From assembly GCF_014466955.1 (NCBI RefSeq), contig NZ_AP023396.1, positions 992,001 through 1,056,000 on the forward strand: a DNA stretch of 64,000 bases, written 5' to 3'. The DNA comes from Nocardia wallacei (GTDB lineage Bacteria > Actinomycetota > Actinomycetes > Mycobacteriales > Mycobacteriaceae). This document shows, piece after piece, positions 43,476-53,109 of the stretch. The notes under the pieces were generated by a model. That model ran no database searches. It was not told the origin of the DNA and saw nothing but the letters and a program-made list of their open reading frames with translations. Each line of letters begins with the position of its first letter. Position 1 is the first letter of the stretch. The position numbers and the translations under genes are program-made.

Positions 43476-45616
43476 GATCGGTTCTCCTCGGGTGCGATGA
43501 CGATTCGGACATCCACCGGAACTATGCTCGTTCCCGCGGCGATGACCGGATTGAGGTCCAGTTCCGCGATCTCCGGATGTGCGGCGACCAGCTCACCGAC
43601 ACCGACGAGGAACCGGGCGAGCGCGGCCCGGTCGACCGCCGGCAGGTGCCGGTAGCCGTCGAGCATCCGGGAGGCGACGGTTTCCCGGATCATCTCGTGC
43701 GCCTCGAGTTCGGTGAACGGCGCGGCCCGGAAGGTGACATCCGCCAGCGCCTCGACCAGCACCCCGCCGCTGCCGAACGCGACGACGGGTCCGAAGATCG
43801 GGTCCCGGGTCGCCCCGACCAGCAACTCCACGCCGGGTGGCGCCATCGGCGTGACGATCATGCCGTCGATCCGCGCGTCCGGGACGGCGCGCCGTACCGA
43901 ATCCATGATCCCGAGCGTCTGCGCCACGGCGTTCTCCGGCGTCACGTCGAGTCGCACGCCCCCGACCTCGGACTTGTGAATCACCTGCGGCGACACCACT
44001 TTCAGCGCGCACGGCAGATCGAAGCCGCGTACCGCGGTGGCGACCTCCTTGGGCGTGGCGGCGTAGGCCCACGGCCCGACGGTCGTTCCCGCGGCGGTGA
44101 GCAGGCGACGCGCGGTCGGTTCGTCGAGTACGCCGGACTGCGTGGTCACGGGCGAGGCGGCCGCGGGCAGGGCCAGCGTCGACCGGGCGTCGGCGGTCTC
44201 GCGACGCCGCGCGCGCCGATCCAACGCGGCCGTGATCCGCACCGCGTGGTCGATCGAGGAGAGCACGGGCACCCCGGCGGCGCGCAGGATGTCGTGATTG
44301 CCGATCGGGTCGCCCGCGTAGCAGCTCTGCACCACCAGCGGTGTGCCGTAAGCCTTCTGCGCGGCGAGCAGGCTGCGGGCGGTGTCGTTCTCGGCGGCTT
44401 CCAGCGACCGGTCGAACCGCGCGTGGTAGCCGCCGAACAGACCCACCACGAGGATCAGCCCGACCGCGGGATCGGCCATCATGAGTTCGGCCGCGCGGGC
44501 GAAGACGGTCGGGTCGGCATCGGTGGCGCCCGCGACATCGACGGGATCGACCACCGACGCCGCCGGTCCGAGCAGCGTCCGCAGTGCCGCCCGGGTTTCG
44601 TCGCTCAGCTCCGCCAGGTCGATGCCGCGCGCGGTGAGCGCGTCCACGGCCAGCGTCGCGTGCCCGCCGCCGTCGCTGAGCACGGCCACCCGGCGGCCCG
44701 GCAGCACCGGTGCGGTGGTCGCCAGCGCGCCCGCCACGACGGCCAGTTCGTCGGAGCGTTCCACCAGCTCGACCCCGGCCTGACCCAGCACCGCGGTGGC
44801 GACCGCATCCGATCCGGCGACGGAACCGGTGTGCGACAACGCGGTTCGCTGCCCGACCGCCGACCGCCCGCCGCGCAACATCACGACCGGCGCCTCGGGT
44901 GTGGTGCGGGCCGCCGCGACGAGAAAGGCGCGCCCGTCCACCAGGCCCTCGCTGTGCACCGCCACCGCGCCGCAGCCCGGCTGGGCGGCGAGTTCGGCGA
45001 GGCACTCGTCGTAGCGCACGTCGGACTGATTGCCCAGCCCGACATAGGCGTGCAGACCCGGTCCGCGTGCCGTCCGCACATCGTTGACCAGCGACAGCAG
45101 CATGTTTCCGCTCTGGGTGACCACCCCGATCGGACCGTGCGGAATATTCTGCAGCCCAACCAGATTGGCACCGCTGCCGACATTGGCGATGCCGGAGGTG
45201 TTCGGCCCGATAACCCGTATCCCGCTCTCGGCGATGGCGGCCGCCAACTCGGCCTCGAGCTCCGTCGCGCCGATCTCCCGGAAACCGTTGGCCAGCACCA
45301 CCGCACCCGCGATACCGGCGGCCGCGCACTCCCGCAGCACCCGCGGGACGGCGGCGCCGGGCACCGCGATCAGGGCGACATCGATTCCGGGCGGCAGCCG
45401 GTCGACGCTCGCGACGGCCTCGAGCCCGCGAATCTCGCTCGCCCGGGGATTGACCGGATACACCGGATGCGCGTACCCGGACTCCTGTAGTGCGCGAATG
45501 GCCTGGTAGCCGCGCTTGGCCGGATCGGTGGAGGCGCCCACGATCGCGATGGAGCGCGGATCGAACAGCCGCTGTAGCGCGGTGCGTTCGGTGAGGGTGG
45601 TGGAAGGCTGTGTCAC
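43472..45616 (-). CDS. ADP-forming acyl-CoA synthetase (acetyl-CoA synthetase/feruloyl-CoA synthetase type)
   Basis: This 714-residue protein has the single-chain NDP-forming synthetase layout. A CoA-binding Rossmann domain (IAIVGASTDPAKRGYQAI) comes first. Succinyl-CoA-ligase-like domains follow, with the phospho-His in RTALSHTGSVAGSD. The C-terminal ATP-grasp domain carries CALKVVSPQVIHKSEVGGV and FGPVVAFGSGGVLVEAL. It makes an acyl-CoA with ATP to ADP. FerA-type feruloyl-CoA synthetases share this fold and pair with crotonases. The substrate cannot be told from sequence. Confidence 0.92.
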   Translation of the reverse strand: MTQPSTTLTERTALQRLFDPRSIAIVGASTDPAKRGYQAIRALQESGYAHPVYPVNPRASEIRGLEAVASVDRLPPGIDVALIAVPGAAVPRVLRECAAAGIAGAVVLANGFREIGATELEAELAAAIAESGIRVIGPNTSGIANVGSGANLVGLQNIPHGPIGVVTQSGNMLLSLVNDVRTARGPGLHAYVGLGNQSDVRYDECLAELAAQPGCGAVAVHSEGLVDGRAFLVAAARTTPEAPVVMLRGGRSAVGQRTALSHTGSVAGSDAVATAVLGQAGVELVERSDELAVVAGALATTAPVLPGRRVAVLSDGGGHATLAVDALTARGIDLAELSDETRAALRTLLGPAASVVDPVDVAGATDADPTVFARAAELMMADPAVGLILVVGLFGGYHARFDRSLEAAENDTARSLLAAQKAYGTPLVVQSCYAGDPIGNHDILRAAGVPVLSSIDHAVRITAALDRRARRRETADARSTLALPAAASPVTTQSGVLDEPTARRLLTAAGTTVGPWAYAATPKEVATAVRGFDLPCALKVVSPQVIHKSEVGGVRLDVTPENAVAQTLGIMDSVRRAVPDARIDGMIVTPMAPPGVELLVGATRDPIFGPVVAFGSGGVLVEALADVTFRAAPFTELEAHEMIRETVASRMLDGYRHLPAVDRAALARFLVGVGELVAAHPEIAELDLNPVIAAGTSIVPVDVRIVIAPEENRS

Positions 45617-45623
45617 CGGCTGC

Positions 45624-46415
45624 TCACTTTCCCCGGAAGACCGGATCGCGGCGCTGCGCGAACGCCGCGACGCCCTCGGCCCAGTCCTCGGTGTCCATCA
45701 GTGCCAGCAACTCGCCCGGCTCGGTATCGAGGGCGGTGTCGAGCGAGTCGTCGCGGCGCAGCGCGGCCTTCATCCGCGCCAGCGCCAGCGGCGCCTTGGA
45801 AGCCAGCGAATCGGCGAGTGCCACAGCGGAATCCAGCAACGTCTCGGCGGGCACGGCGGTGTGCGCCAGCCCCCACTCGAAAGCCTGTGTGCCGGTGAAC
45901 CGTTCGCCCAGGATCAGCAGGTCCGTGGCGCGCCGCAGCCCCACCAGGCGCGGCAGCCGGTGGGTGATACCCCCGCCGACGAAGGTGCCGATGCTCACCT
46001 CCGGGAATCCCATGCGCGCCTGCTCGGCGATGACGAGAAAGTCCGCGCTGACCGCCATCTCCGCGCCCGCGCCCAGCGCGTAGCCGTTGACGGCGGCCAC
46101 GACCGGGGTGGCCATGGTCAGGATCTGGCGGCACACCTGCTGCCCGAGTTGCACGTAGTCTTCCCGCTCGGCGCGGGTGCGGGTGCCCGCGGCGTGTGCC
46201 TTCAGATCCGCGCCGACGCAGAACGCGCGCCCCGCGCCGGTCAGGATCACGCAGCGGACCTGCGGATCGTCGTCGGCGGTGACGAGGGCGTCGATCAGGT
46301 CGCGGTACAGCTCCGCGCTGACGGCGTTGAGCCGGTCGGGCCGGTTCAGGGTCAGCAACGCGATCCGGTCGCGGCGCGACACCAGCACGGGCGCCGGCTC
46401 GGTGGTTGCGGTCAT
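45624..46415 (-). CDS. Enoyl-CoA hydratase/isomerase (crotonase) family protein 2
   Basis: This 263-residue protein has crotonase motifs: RAFCVGADLKAHA (oxyanion hole), AAVNGYALGAGAEMAVSADF and PEVSIGTFVGGGITHRLPR, where the PEVSIG Glu matches one common catalytic position. It lies 7 bp upstream of the synthetase gene in the same operon. With crotonase 1 this gives two successive CoA-level steps, or alternative substrates. Confidence 0.92.
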   Translation of the reverse strand: MTATTEPAPVLVSRRDRIALLTLNRPDRLNAVSAELYRDLIDALVTADDDPQVRCVILTGAGRAFCVGADLKAHAAGTRTRAEREDYVQLGQQVCRQILTMATPVVAAVNGYALGAGAEMAVSADFLVIAEQARMGFPEVSIGTFVGGGITHRLPRLVGLRRATDLLILGERFTGTQAFEWGLAHTAVPAETLLDSAVALADSLASKAPLALARMKAALRRDDSLDTALDTEPGELLALMDTEDWAEGVAAFAQRRDPVFRGK

Positions 46416-46440
46416 GGCGGTGGTTCTCCTCTCGGGCGGA

Positions 46441-47319
46441 TCAGCGCGCGGCGCCGACCACCGGTGTGGGGGTGAGCGGGATGCCCTGGGCCGGTGCGGC
46501 TTTCGAGCGCCTGCCGCGGCCGCGGCGCGAGGTGAGCCACCGGGCCAGCAGCGAGATCGCGAAGTTGGTGGCGATGTACATCACCGCGACCCCGACGTAG
46601 ATCTGCATCGAATACTGGCTGCCGTAGTACTCGACCAGGGACCGCCCCTGCCGCAGCAGTTCGGCGTATCCGACGATGAACCCCAGCGAGGTGTCCTTGA
46701 GCAGGATCACCATCTGGCTCACCAGTACCGGCAGCATGGTCGGAATCGCCTGTGGCAAAAGGATTCTGCCGAGCACGACGGCGCGGTTCAGGCCCATCGC
46801 CTCGGCGGCCTCGGTCTGCCCCTTGTCGATGGCCAGGATGCCGCCGCGGAAGATTTCGCACAGCACCGAGGAGTTGTAGGCGACCAGCGCGAGCACCACG
46901 ATCTGCAGCAGGCTCAATTCCAGTCCGAGACTGGGCAAACCGAGCGCCGCGAACAGCATGAGCAGCAGCAGCGGCACCCCGCGGAAGCCTTCGACCAGGG
47001 CGCCGGTGGCCAGCCGGAGCGGTCGGTGCGCCGACAGTCGCCCGACCGCCAGCAGCAGGCCGATCACCAGTGCGATCACCATGGCGAGCGCCGCGGCCTG
47101 CAGTGTCGCCCGATAGCCCTGCCAGAGCGCCTGGGGCACACCGGTTTCCGGGTCCAGCAGGATGGCCCAGCGCTTGCGCTCGAGCTGCCCGTGCGATCGC
47201 AGCCGCAGTGCGATCGCCACCACCGCGAGTGCGGTGAGGAGTCCGGCGGCGATGGTGATCCGGCGGTATCGGCGCAGTTCGGCCGGGCCGGGCTCGTCGT
47301 AGAGGAAGGAGGTGTTCAT
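46441..47319 (-). CDS. gluD: Amino-acid ABC transporter permease (GluD type)
   Basis: ATG 47319 overlaps the stop of gluC by 4 bp; 292 residues. The polar amino-acid permease signature is EAAEAMGLNRAVVLGRILLP, the EAA loop that contacts the ATPase. FRGVPLLLLMLFAALGL is typical of the GlnP/HisM group. It carries a longer N-terminal extension with one extra helix than gluC, as in corynebacterial GluD. Confidence 0.92.
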   Translation of the reverse strand: MNTSFLYDEPGPAELRRYRRITIAAGLLTALAVVAIALRLRSHGQLERKRWAILLDPETGVPQALWQGYRATLQAAALAMVIALVIGLLLAVGRLSAHRPLRLATGALVEGFRGVPLLLLMLFAALGLPSLGLELSLLQIVVLALVAYNSSVLCEIFRGGILAIDKGQTEAAEAMGLNRAVVLGRILLPQAIPTMLPVLVSQMVILLKDTSLGFIVGYAELLRQGRSLVEYYGSQYSMQIYVGVAVMYIATNFAISLLARWLTSRRGRGRRSKAAPAQGIPLTPTPVVGAAR

Positions 47320-47966
47320 CGCGCGACCGCCAATCGGTGCTCGAGCCTGCGGAATCCGAACGCGGACCCGAGGGTGATGACCAGGTAGGCCACCGCGATC
47401 CACAGCAGCGCCGGGACGACGGCGGCCGGGTCGAGGAAATTGATCCGCTGACCCGACGCCGTCAGCTCCAGCACGCCGAAACCGGCGGCGATGGAGGTGT
47501 TCTTGACCAGCGCGATCCACACATTGGCCAGCGGTGGCACCACGGCCCGCACGGCCTGCGGCACGATGATGAACCGCATGTTCTCCAGAAACGACAGGCC
47601 CAGTGCCCGAGCCGCTTCGGCCTGCCCACGCCCGACGGTGTTCACGCCCGCGCGCACGGCCTCCGACACGAATGCCGCGGTGTAGCAGCCCAGCGCGACG
47701 ATCGCGGCCGCCACATAACTCGGAATCGTCAGCCCGAGCTGCGGGAGCACGAAGACGATCAGGAAGAACGCGACGGTCAGCGGTGTGTTGCGGACGGTTT
47801 CGACATAGATCGCCCCGGCGCGTTGCAGGAACGGCACCGGCGATATCCGGGCGACACCGACCAGCAGCCCGACGACCGCGGCCAGCGCACCGCCGGCGAC
47901 ACTCAACAGCAGGGTGGTTCCGAACGCCTTCGACAGCAGCGCGGCGTTCTCGGTGAGTACGTGCAT
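47316..47966 (-). CDS. gluC: Amino-acid ABC transporter permease (GluC type)
   Basis: This 216-residue permease starts MHVLTENAALLSKAFGTTLL. VRNTPLTVAFFLIVFVLP and the EAA loop EAARALGLSFLENMRFIIVP match the HisMQ family. It lies 11 bp after gluB and overlaps gluD. It forms the membrane pair with GluD. Confidence 0.93.
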   Translation of the reverse strand: MHVLTENAALLSKAFGTTLLLSVAGGALAAVVGLLVGVARISPVPFLQRAGAIYVETVRNTPLTVAFFLIVFVLPQLGLTIPSYVAAAIVALGCYTAAFVSEAVRAGVNTVGRGQAEAARALGLSFLENMRFIIVPQAVRAVVPPLANVWIALVKNTSIAAGFGVLELTASGQRINFLDPAAVVPALLWIAVAYLVITLGSAFGFRRLEHRLAVAR

Positions 47967-47977
47967 GTTCTTGGCCC

Positions 47978-48871
47978 TCAATAGCTTTCGAGATCCGGTG
48001 GCGGTGGCGCCGCGCCGAGGATGCGGCCGGCGGTGCGATCCCAGGCCGCCGACCAGGTGCCGTCGGCGAAGGCGGCGCGCAGCGCGTCGTCGATGAACCG
48101 CACGAGATCGCCCCGCCCCTTGGCGATTCCGATGCCGTACGGCTCCGCGGTGAAGGTGCCGGGCACCAGCTCGAAGGCGTCCGGGTCGAGGCTGCGCAGC
48201 CCGCCGAGGATGGTGTTGTCGGTGGTCATGGCGACCACCTGGCCGTTCTTCAGCGCCTCGGCGCATTTGCTGTAGGAGTCGAACAGGACGACGTGCGCGC
48301 CGGGCACCCGGTTGCGGACGTTGCTGGAGGATGCCGAGCCCTCCACGGCACAGACACCCTTGCCGGTCAGATCGTCGGGCCCGGAGATCTTCGCCGGGTT
48401 GCCCTTGCGGACCATGAACGACTGTCCCGCAATGTAATACGGCCCGGCGAAGTCGATGATGTCCTTGCGCTTGTCGGTGACGGTGTAGGTGGCGATGACG
48501 GCATCGACGCGGCCCTGCTGCAGGAAAGGTTCTCGGTTCGCGGATACGGTCTCGACCCAGTCGATCCGGTCGGCCGGGATACCCAGCTTGGCGGCGATGA
48601 GCTTGCCCATCTCGGCGTCGAAGCCTTCCGGACGTCCGGTGACGGGGTTCTTGAGCCCGAACAGCGGCTGGTCGAACTTGGTTCCGATGGTGATCCTGCC
48701 CTCGTCGTGCAGCTTGCGCATGGTCGATCCGGCGGGAAAGTCCACGTCGGTCGCCACCGGCGGGCCGGAATCGGACAGGTTGATCGGCGGCGCGCCGGAA
48801 TCGCAAGCGGCGGTGAGGGTTACCGCGACGGTGCCGAGCACGGCGGCGGCGAGGCGGGAGAGTCGTCTCAT
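47978..48871 (-). CDS. gluB: Amino-acid ABC transporter substrate-binding lipoprotein (GluB type)
   Basis: ATG 48871 gives 297 residues with lipobox LTAAC (Cys23). The SBP_bac_3 fold shows in GRITIGTKFDQPLFGLKNPV, GFDAEMGKLIAAKLG and VDAVIATYTVTDKRKDIIDF. This matches glutamate/aspartate-type binding proteins. It captures the ligand outside and delivers it to GluCD. The actual ligand may differ, given the CoA genes downstream. Confidence 0.93.
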   Translation of the reverse strand: MRRLSRLAAAVLGTVAVTLTAACDSGAPPINLSDSGPPVATDVDFPAGSTMRKLHDEGRITIGTKFDQPLFGLKNPVTGRPEGFDAEMGKLIAAKLGIPADRIDWVETVSANREPFLQQGRVDAVIATYTVTDKRKDIIDFAGPYYIAGQSFMVRKGNPAKISGPDDLTGKGVCAVEGSASSSNVRNRVPGAHVVLFDSYSKCAEALKNGQVVAMTTDNTILGGLRSLDPDAFELVPGTFTAEPYGIGIAKGRGDLVRFIDDALRAAFADGTWSAAWDRTAGRILGAAPPPPDLESY

Positions 48872-48894
48872 GGCGAACTTCCTGACAGGTGGAC

Positions 48895-49683
48895 TCAGTG
48901 CTGGAGGACGCGGGCGAGGAAGTCCTTGGCGCGGTCGCTGCGCGGGGCGGTGAAGAACTCGTCCGGCGTGGCTTGTTCGGCGATCACGCCGTCGGCGAGG
49001 AACAGCACGCGGTCGGCGCTGGCGCGCGCGAAACCCATCTCGTGGGTGACGACCACCATCGTCATCCCCTCGCTCGCCAGGTCGCGCATGACATCGAGCA
49101 CCTCGCTGACCATTTCCGGGTCCAGGGCGCTGGTCGGCTCGTCGAACAGCATCACCTCCGGCTCCATCGCCAGGCCGCGGGCGATGGCGACCCGCTGTTG
49201 CTGGCCGCCCGACAGCTGGGGCGGGTACGCATCGGCCTTGTGCGCCAAGCCGACTCGCTCGAGCAGCGCCTTCGCCTTGGTCTCGGCAGCGGCGCGGGAC
49301 AGCTTGCGGATGCGCGTCGGGGCGAAGGTGATGTTCTGCAGCACGGTCATGTGCGGGAACAAATTGAACGACTGGAACACCATGCCGATGTCGGCCCGCA
49401 CCCTCTTCAGCGCCGCGCCCGAGGACGGCAGCGGTTCGCCGCGGAAGGTGATGTTGCCGCCGGTGATGGTCTCGAGCCGGTTGATGGTCCGGCACAGCGT
49501 CGACTTGCCGGAGCCGGACGGGCCGATCACCACCACGACCTCGCCCTTGGCGATGTCCAGATCGATGTCGCGTAGCACGGTGACGGTGCCGAAGGATTTG
49601 GTCACCCCGCGCATCGTGATCAGCGGGGTCGGGGGAGCGTGGCGCGGCGTGGCGGCCGCGTCGGTGGGCGAGGTCGTTGTCAT
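48895..49683 (-). CDS. gluA: Amino-acid ABC transporter ATP-binding protein (GluA type)
   Basis: This 262-residue ATPase has Walker [11 protein letters not shown]-loop [14 protein letters not shown], signature [15 protein letters not shown], Walker [15 protein letters not shown] and H-loop VVVTHEM. It is the first gene of a seven-gene minus-strand run to 42651 with gaps of 24, 11, -4, 25, 7 and -4 bp. Its promoter lies in the 161-bp gap shared with the RpiR-type regulator. Confidence 0.95.
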   Translation of the reverse strand: MTTTSPTDAAATPRHAPPTPLITMRGVTKSFGTVTVLRDIDLDIAKGEVVVVIGPSGSGKSTLCRTINRLETITGGNITFRGEPLPSSGAALKRVRADIGMVFQSFNLFPHMTVLQNITFAPTRIRKLSRAAAETKAKALLERVGLAHKADAYPPQLSGGQQQRVAIARGLAMEPEVMLFDEPTSALDPEMVSEVLDVMRDLASEGMTMVVVTHEMGFARASADRVLFLADGVIAEQATPDEFFTAPRSDRAKDFLARVLQH

Positions 49684-49744
49684 GGGCTGGTCCCGTCGTG
49701 ATCGGACGTTCGTGTGGGCCAGCTAACAACGTTCCGGCGAGTTA

Positions 49745-49760
49745 TGCAAGTAGATTTGCA
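49745..49760. promoter_or_regulatory. Inverted repeat TGCAA-N6-TTGCA, candidate operator
   Basis: TGCAA and TTGCA are separated by GTAGAT. A third half-site, ATGCAAT, follows at 49774-49780. The cluster lies in unusually AT-rich sequence midway between gluA and the rpiR-type gene. It is a good candidate for that regulator's binding site. Confidence 0.55.
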
Positions 49761-49844
49761 GAATTGACCTAATATGCAATTGGAGCTACCAAGCCGGGTG
49801 GATGCCTTCCGGCCCGAATCGAGGGAGCGAGGGAGAATGACGCC

Positions 49845-50744
49845 GTGACGGACCAACGGGCGGACGACGGGCCGCAGACGTTCGACGAGCTGGTCGCCGA
49901 GCTCCGGGCGCGGCACGACACGCTGTCGCAGGCGCATCGCAAGCTGTCCGAGCGGGTGATGGCCGACCCGGAGGCGGTCGCGTTCATGACGGTGTCGGAG
50001 CTGGCCGCCGCGGTCGGTGTCAACGAGGCGACAGTGGTGCGCTTCGCGAATGCGCTGGGGCTCAAGGGTTATCCGGGGCTGACCCGGCTCTGCCGGGAGC
50101 GGTTGCAGGAACAGGCGCAGCTGCTGCGGCGCTTCGACACGCTCGAGCGGCTGCCCGCGGACGGCGGCGGCCTGCTGAATCGCACCCTCGGATTCGACCA
50201 GGCGAACATCGCCCGCACCTTCGCGCGGATCGACGACGCGACGTGGGAGCAGGCGGTCGGACACCTGGCCGAGGCGCCGCGAGTGCACGTGATGGGTCTG
50301 CGCAAATGCCACGCACCGGCGTACCTGCTGGCCTACCTGCTGGGCATGGTGCGGGAGGAGGTGGCGCTGGTGACCGCGACGGCCGGCGCGCTGACCGACG
50401 ATCTGCGCCGGGTGCGCGCGGGCGACTGCTTCGTGGCCCTGTCCATCCACCGCTACATGGCCGACACGGTGCGCGGCGCGGCGTGGGCGCGGTCGGTCGG
50501 CGCGCATGTCGTCGCGCTCACCGACAATCCGGGGTCGCCGCTGGCGGCCACCGCCGACGAGTGCTTCTTCGTCGACGCCGCGGGCCCGTCGGTGCTGCGA
50601 TCGATGACCGCGTTCACCTCGCTCGTGCAGGCGCTCACCGCGGGCGTGGCGAAGTCGCACGGCCGCGAGGCGCGCGCCTCACTGCTGCAGGAGGAGCAGT
50701 TGCTCAGCGACTTCCACGTCTACACGAAGGATTTCACCGGATAG
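49845..50744 (+). CDS. RpiR/MurR-family transcriptional regulator
   Basis: GTG 49845 gives 299 residues. The HTH_6 domain (MTVSELAAAVGVNEATVVRF) occupies residues ~45-80. A SIS domain follows (HVMGLRKCHAPAYLLAYLLG, VALSIHRYMADTVRGAAWA, ALTDNPGSPLAATADE). SIS domains usually bind phosphosugars. Divergence from gluABCD and the candidate operator between them suggest it controls that operon, which is unusual for the family. Confidence 0.92.
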   Translation: MTDQRADDGPQTFDELVAELRARHDTLSQAHRKLSERVMADPEAVAFMTVSELAAAVGVNEATVVRFANALGLKGYPGLTRLCRERLQEQAQLLRRFDTLERLPADGGGLLNRTLGFDQANIARTFARIDDATWEQAVGHLAEAPRVHVMGLRKCHAPAYLLAYLLGMVREEVALVTATAGALTDDLRRVRAGDCFVALSIHRYMADTVRGAAWARSVGAHVVALTDNPGSPLAATADECFFVDAAGPSVLRSMTAFTSLVQALTAGVAKSHGREARASLLQEEQLLSDFHVYTKDFTG

Positions 50745-53109
50745 GGCCGGAGCCGCGCCGGTCCGACGACCGGTGGTGCGGGCGGCGTCCGGCGGGCAAT
50801 GGCGGTTCCGCGCGCGGCGGCCGGGGCGGAATGGGCAGGGTCTGCGGCTCGTCGGTGATCAGGTAGGGCTCGCCGTGGTGGTGCACCGTGACCGGATCAC
50901 CGTGCAGCAGCCGGTAAGTCGCGAAGTCGCCGCCGATGTCGACGTGAATTTTCCTGTCGCGCCACATGATTCGGAACGAGAGCCGGTTGAGTTGCGCGGG
51001 CAGCCGCGGCGCGAAGGTCAGTTCTCCGCCGCAGTCCCGCATCCCGCCGAAGCCGCCGACACAGCACAGCCAGGTGCCGGCGAGCGAGCCGAGGTGCAGG
51101 CCGTGACCGACGTTGTGGTGCAGATCGTGCAGATCGATCAGCGCGGTCTCGGCGAAGTAGTCGAAGGCCAGGTCCGGGTGCCCGACCTCGGCGGCGAGGA
51201 TCGACTGGGGGCAGGCCGACAGCGAGGAGTCGCGCACGGTCAGGGCGTCGTAGTAGTCGAAGTTGCGGGCCTTCTGCTCGGGATCGAACGCGGTGGGGCA
51301 CAGGTACATCGCCAGGGTCAGATCCGCCTGCTTGACCACCTGGCGGCGGTACAGGTCGAAGTAGGGGTAGTGCAGCAGCAGCGGATAGTGCTCGATCGGG
51401 GTCGCGTCGAAATCCCAGCGCGCGTAGCGGGTGAAGCCGTCGGATTGCTCGTGGACGCCGAGATCCTCGTTGTAGGGCACGAACATTCGGTCGGCGCACT
51501 CGGTCCAGGCGGTCAGCTCCGCATCCTCGATGCCCAGTCGCCGGGCGACGTCGGGGCGGCGACGGCACGCCTCGACGGCCGCCCGCAGATTCTGCCGCGC
51601 CATCAGATTCGTGTAGGCGTTGTTGTCGCCCAGCGCCGAATACTCGTCGGGTCCGGTCACACCGTCGATGCGGAAGTCGCCCGCCGAATTGTGGTGACCG
51701 AGGCTCTCCCACAACCGCGCGGTCTCGACCAGAAGCTCGACGCCGCAGTCGCTTTCGAACTGCTCGTCGCGGGTTGCGGACAGGTAGCGGACGGTGGCGT
51801 CGGCGATGTCGGCGTTGACGTGCACGGCCGCGGTGCCGCTGGGCCAATAGCCGGAGCCCTCCTCGCCGTTGATCGACCGCCACGGGAACATCGCACCGGT
51901 CTGGCCGAGTTCGCGGGCGCGCTGCCGGGCATGCTCCAGTGTGCTGTGCCGCCAGCGCAGCGCGTCGCCCGCGGCCATCGGGACGGTGTAGGTGAGGACC
52001 GGCAGCACGTAGATCTCGGTGTCCCAGAACGCGTGTCCGTCGTAACCGGCACCGGTGAGGCCCTTCGCCGGAATCGCCCGGGTCTCGCCGCGCGCGCCCG
52101 CCTGCAGGACGTGGAACAACGCGAACCGGATCGCTTGCTGCAGTTCGGGATCGCCGTCGATCTCGACGTCGGCGGTGTCCCAGAAGTTGTCCAGGTAGGC
52201 GCGCTGCCGAGCGCACAGGGTGTCCCAGCCGGTCTCCAGCCCGGCGGCCAGCGCGGCGTCCACCTGAGCGCGCAGGGCGGGCACGGACCGGCGGCTCGAC
52301 CAGCCGTAGGCGATGTACTTCGTCAGGCGCAGCCGCTGTCCCTTCGGCACGTCGACCGCGATGGTCAACCGGGCCAGATCCTCCTCGGCGTGGATGGCGC
52401 AGCGCGGGGTGGCCGGCACCTCGATCTCGTGGTCCATGCCCGCCGCCATCCGCAGGCCGGACCGCCGGGTGTGATGGGCGAGGACCGCCGTGGTCTCGCG
52501 CACGGCGCAGAAATCGGCGACCAGCGGACGATCCAGCGCGGCGGCCAGCCGCGGGTCGTTGCCGGGCGGCGCGACCGTCTCGTTGGCCAGCAGGTCGGAC
52601 TGGACCACCAGGTCGAGGTCGTCGTCGAGCGGTTCCACCTCGTAGCGGATGGCGGCGAGCGCGCGCTCGGCGAACGAGACCAGCCGTTCCGAGCGGATGC
52701 GCACCGAGCGGCCGGTCGGCGACGTCCACACCGTGTGCCGCCGCAGGGTGCCGCTGCGGAAGTCCAGTACGCGTTCGTGTTCCACGGCGCGGCCGTAGCG
52801 CAGATCGATCGGCTCGTCCTCGACCAGCAGCCGGATGATCTTTCCGTCGGTCACGTTCACCACGGTCTGGCCGTCCTCCGGATAGCCGTATCCGGCTTCG
52901 GCATAAGGTAATTGGCGCTTCTCGTAGAAGCCGTTGAGGTAGGTGCCGGGCGTGCCGACCGGCTCGCCCTCCTCGAGCGTGCCGCGTAGACCCAAGTGCC
53001 CGTTGGACAGTGCGAAGATGGATTCCATCCGCTCCAGCGCGTCGGGATCCAGTCCGCGGTACCGCAACTGCCACGGGTCGATCTCCACACCGTGCGACTG
53101 CGAACTCAT
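50734..53109 (-). CDS. Glycoside hydrolase family 65 protein (trehalose/maltose phosphorylase type)
   Basis: This 791-residue protein has the GH65 N-terminal beta domain (FALSNGHLGLRGTLEEGEPV), the (alpha/alpha)6 catalytic domain with the acid Glu in GVTGPDEYSALGDNNAYTN (~488), and C-terminal beta domains. GHAFWDTEIYVLPVLTYTVP is the conserved sugar-binding block. Family members phosphorolyse or hydrolyse alpha-disaccharides. Coupled by a 4-bp overlap to beta-phosphoglucomutase, phosphorolysis giving beta-glucose-1-phosphate is likely. M. tuberculosis Rv3401/Rv3400 is the same pair. A basic tail overlaps the 3' end of the rpiR-type gene by 11 bp. Confidence 0.93.
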   Translation of the reverse strand: MSSQSHGVEIDPWQLRYRGLDPDALERMESIFALSNGHLGLRGTLEEGEPVGTPGTYLNGFYEKRQLPYAEAGYGYPEDGQTVVNVTDGKIIRLLVEDEPIDLRYGRAVEHERVLDFRSGTLRRHTVWTSPTGRSVRIRSERLVSFAERALAAIRYEVEPLDDDLDLVVQSDLLANETVAPPGNDPRLAAALDRPLVADFCAVRETTAVLAHHTRRSGLRMAAGMDHEIEVPATPRCAIHAEEDLARLTIAVDVPKGQRLRLTKYIAYGWSSRRSVPALRAQVDAALAAGLETGWDTLCARQRAYLDNFWDTADVEIDGDPELQQAIRFALFHVLQAGARGETRAIPAKGLTGAGYDGHAFWDTEIYVLPVLTYTVPMAAGDALRWRHSTLEHARQRARELGQTGAMFPWRSINGEEGSGYWPSGTAAVHVNADIADATVRYLSATRDEQFESDCGVELLVETARLWESLGHHNSAGDFRIDGVTGPDEYSALGDNNAYTNLMARQNLRAAVEACRRRPDVARRLGIEDAELTAWTECADRMFVPYNEDLGVHEQSDGFTRYARWDFDATPIEHYPLLLHYPYFDLYRRQVVKQADLTLAMYLCPTAFDPEQKARNFDYYDALTVRDSSLSACPQSILAAEVGHPDLAFDYFAETALIDLHDLHHNVGHGLHLGSLAGTWLCCVGGFGGMRDCGGELTFAPRLPAQLNRLSFRIMWRDRKIHVDIGGDFATYRLLHGDPVTVHHHGEPYLITDEPQTLPIPPRPPRAEPPLPAGRRPHHRSSDRRGSGPIR

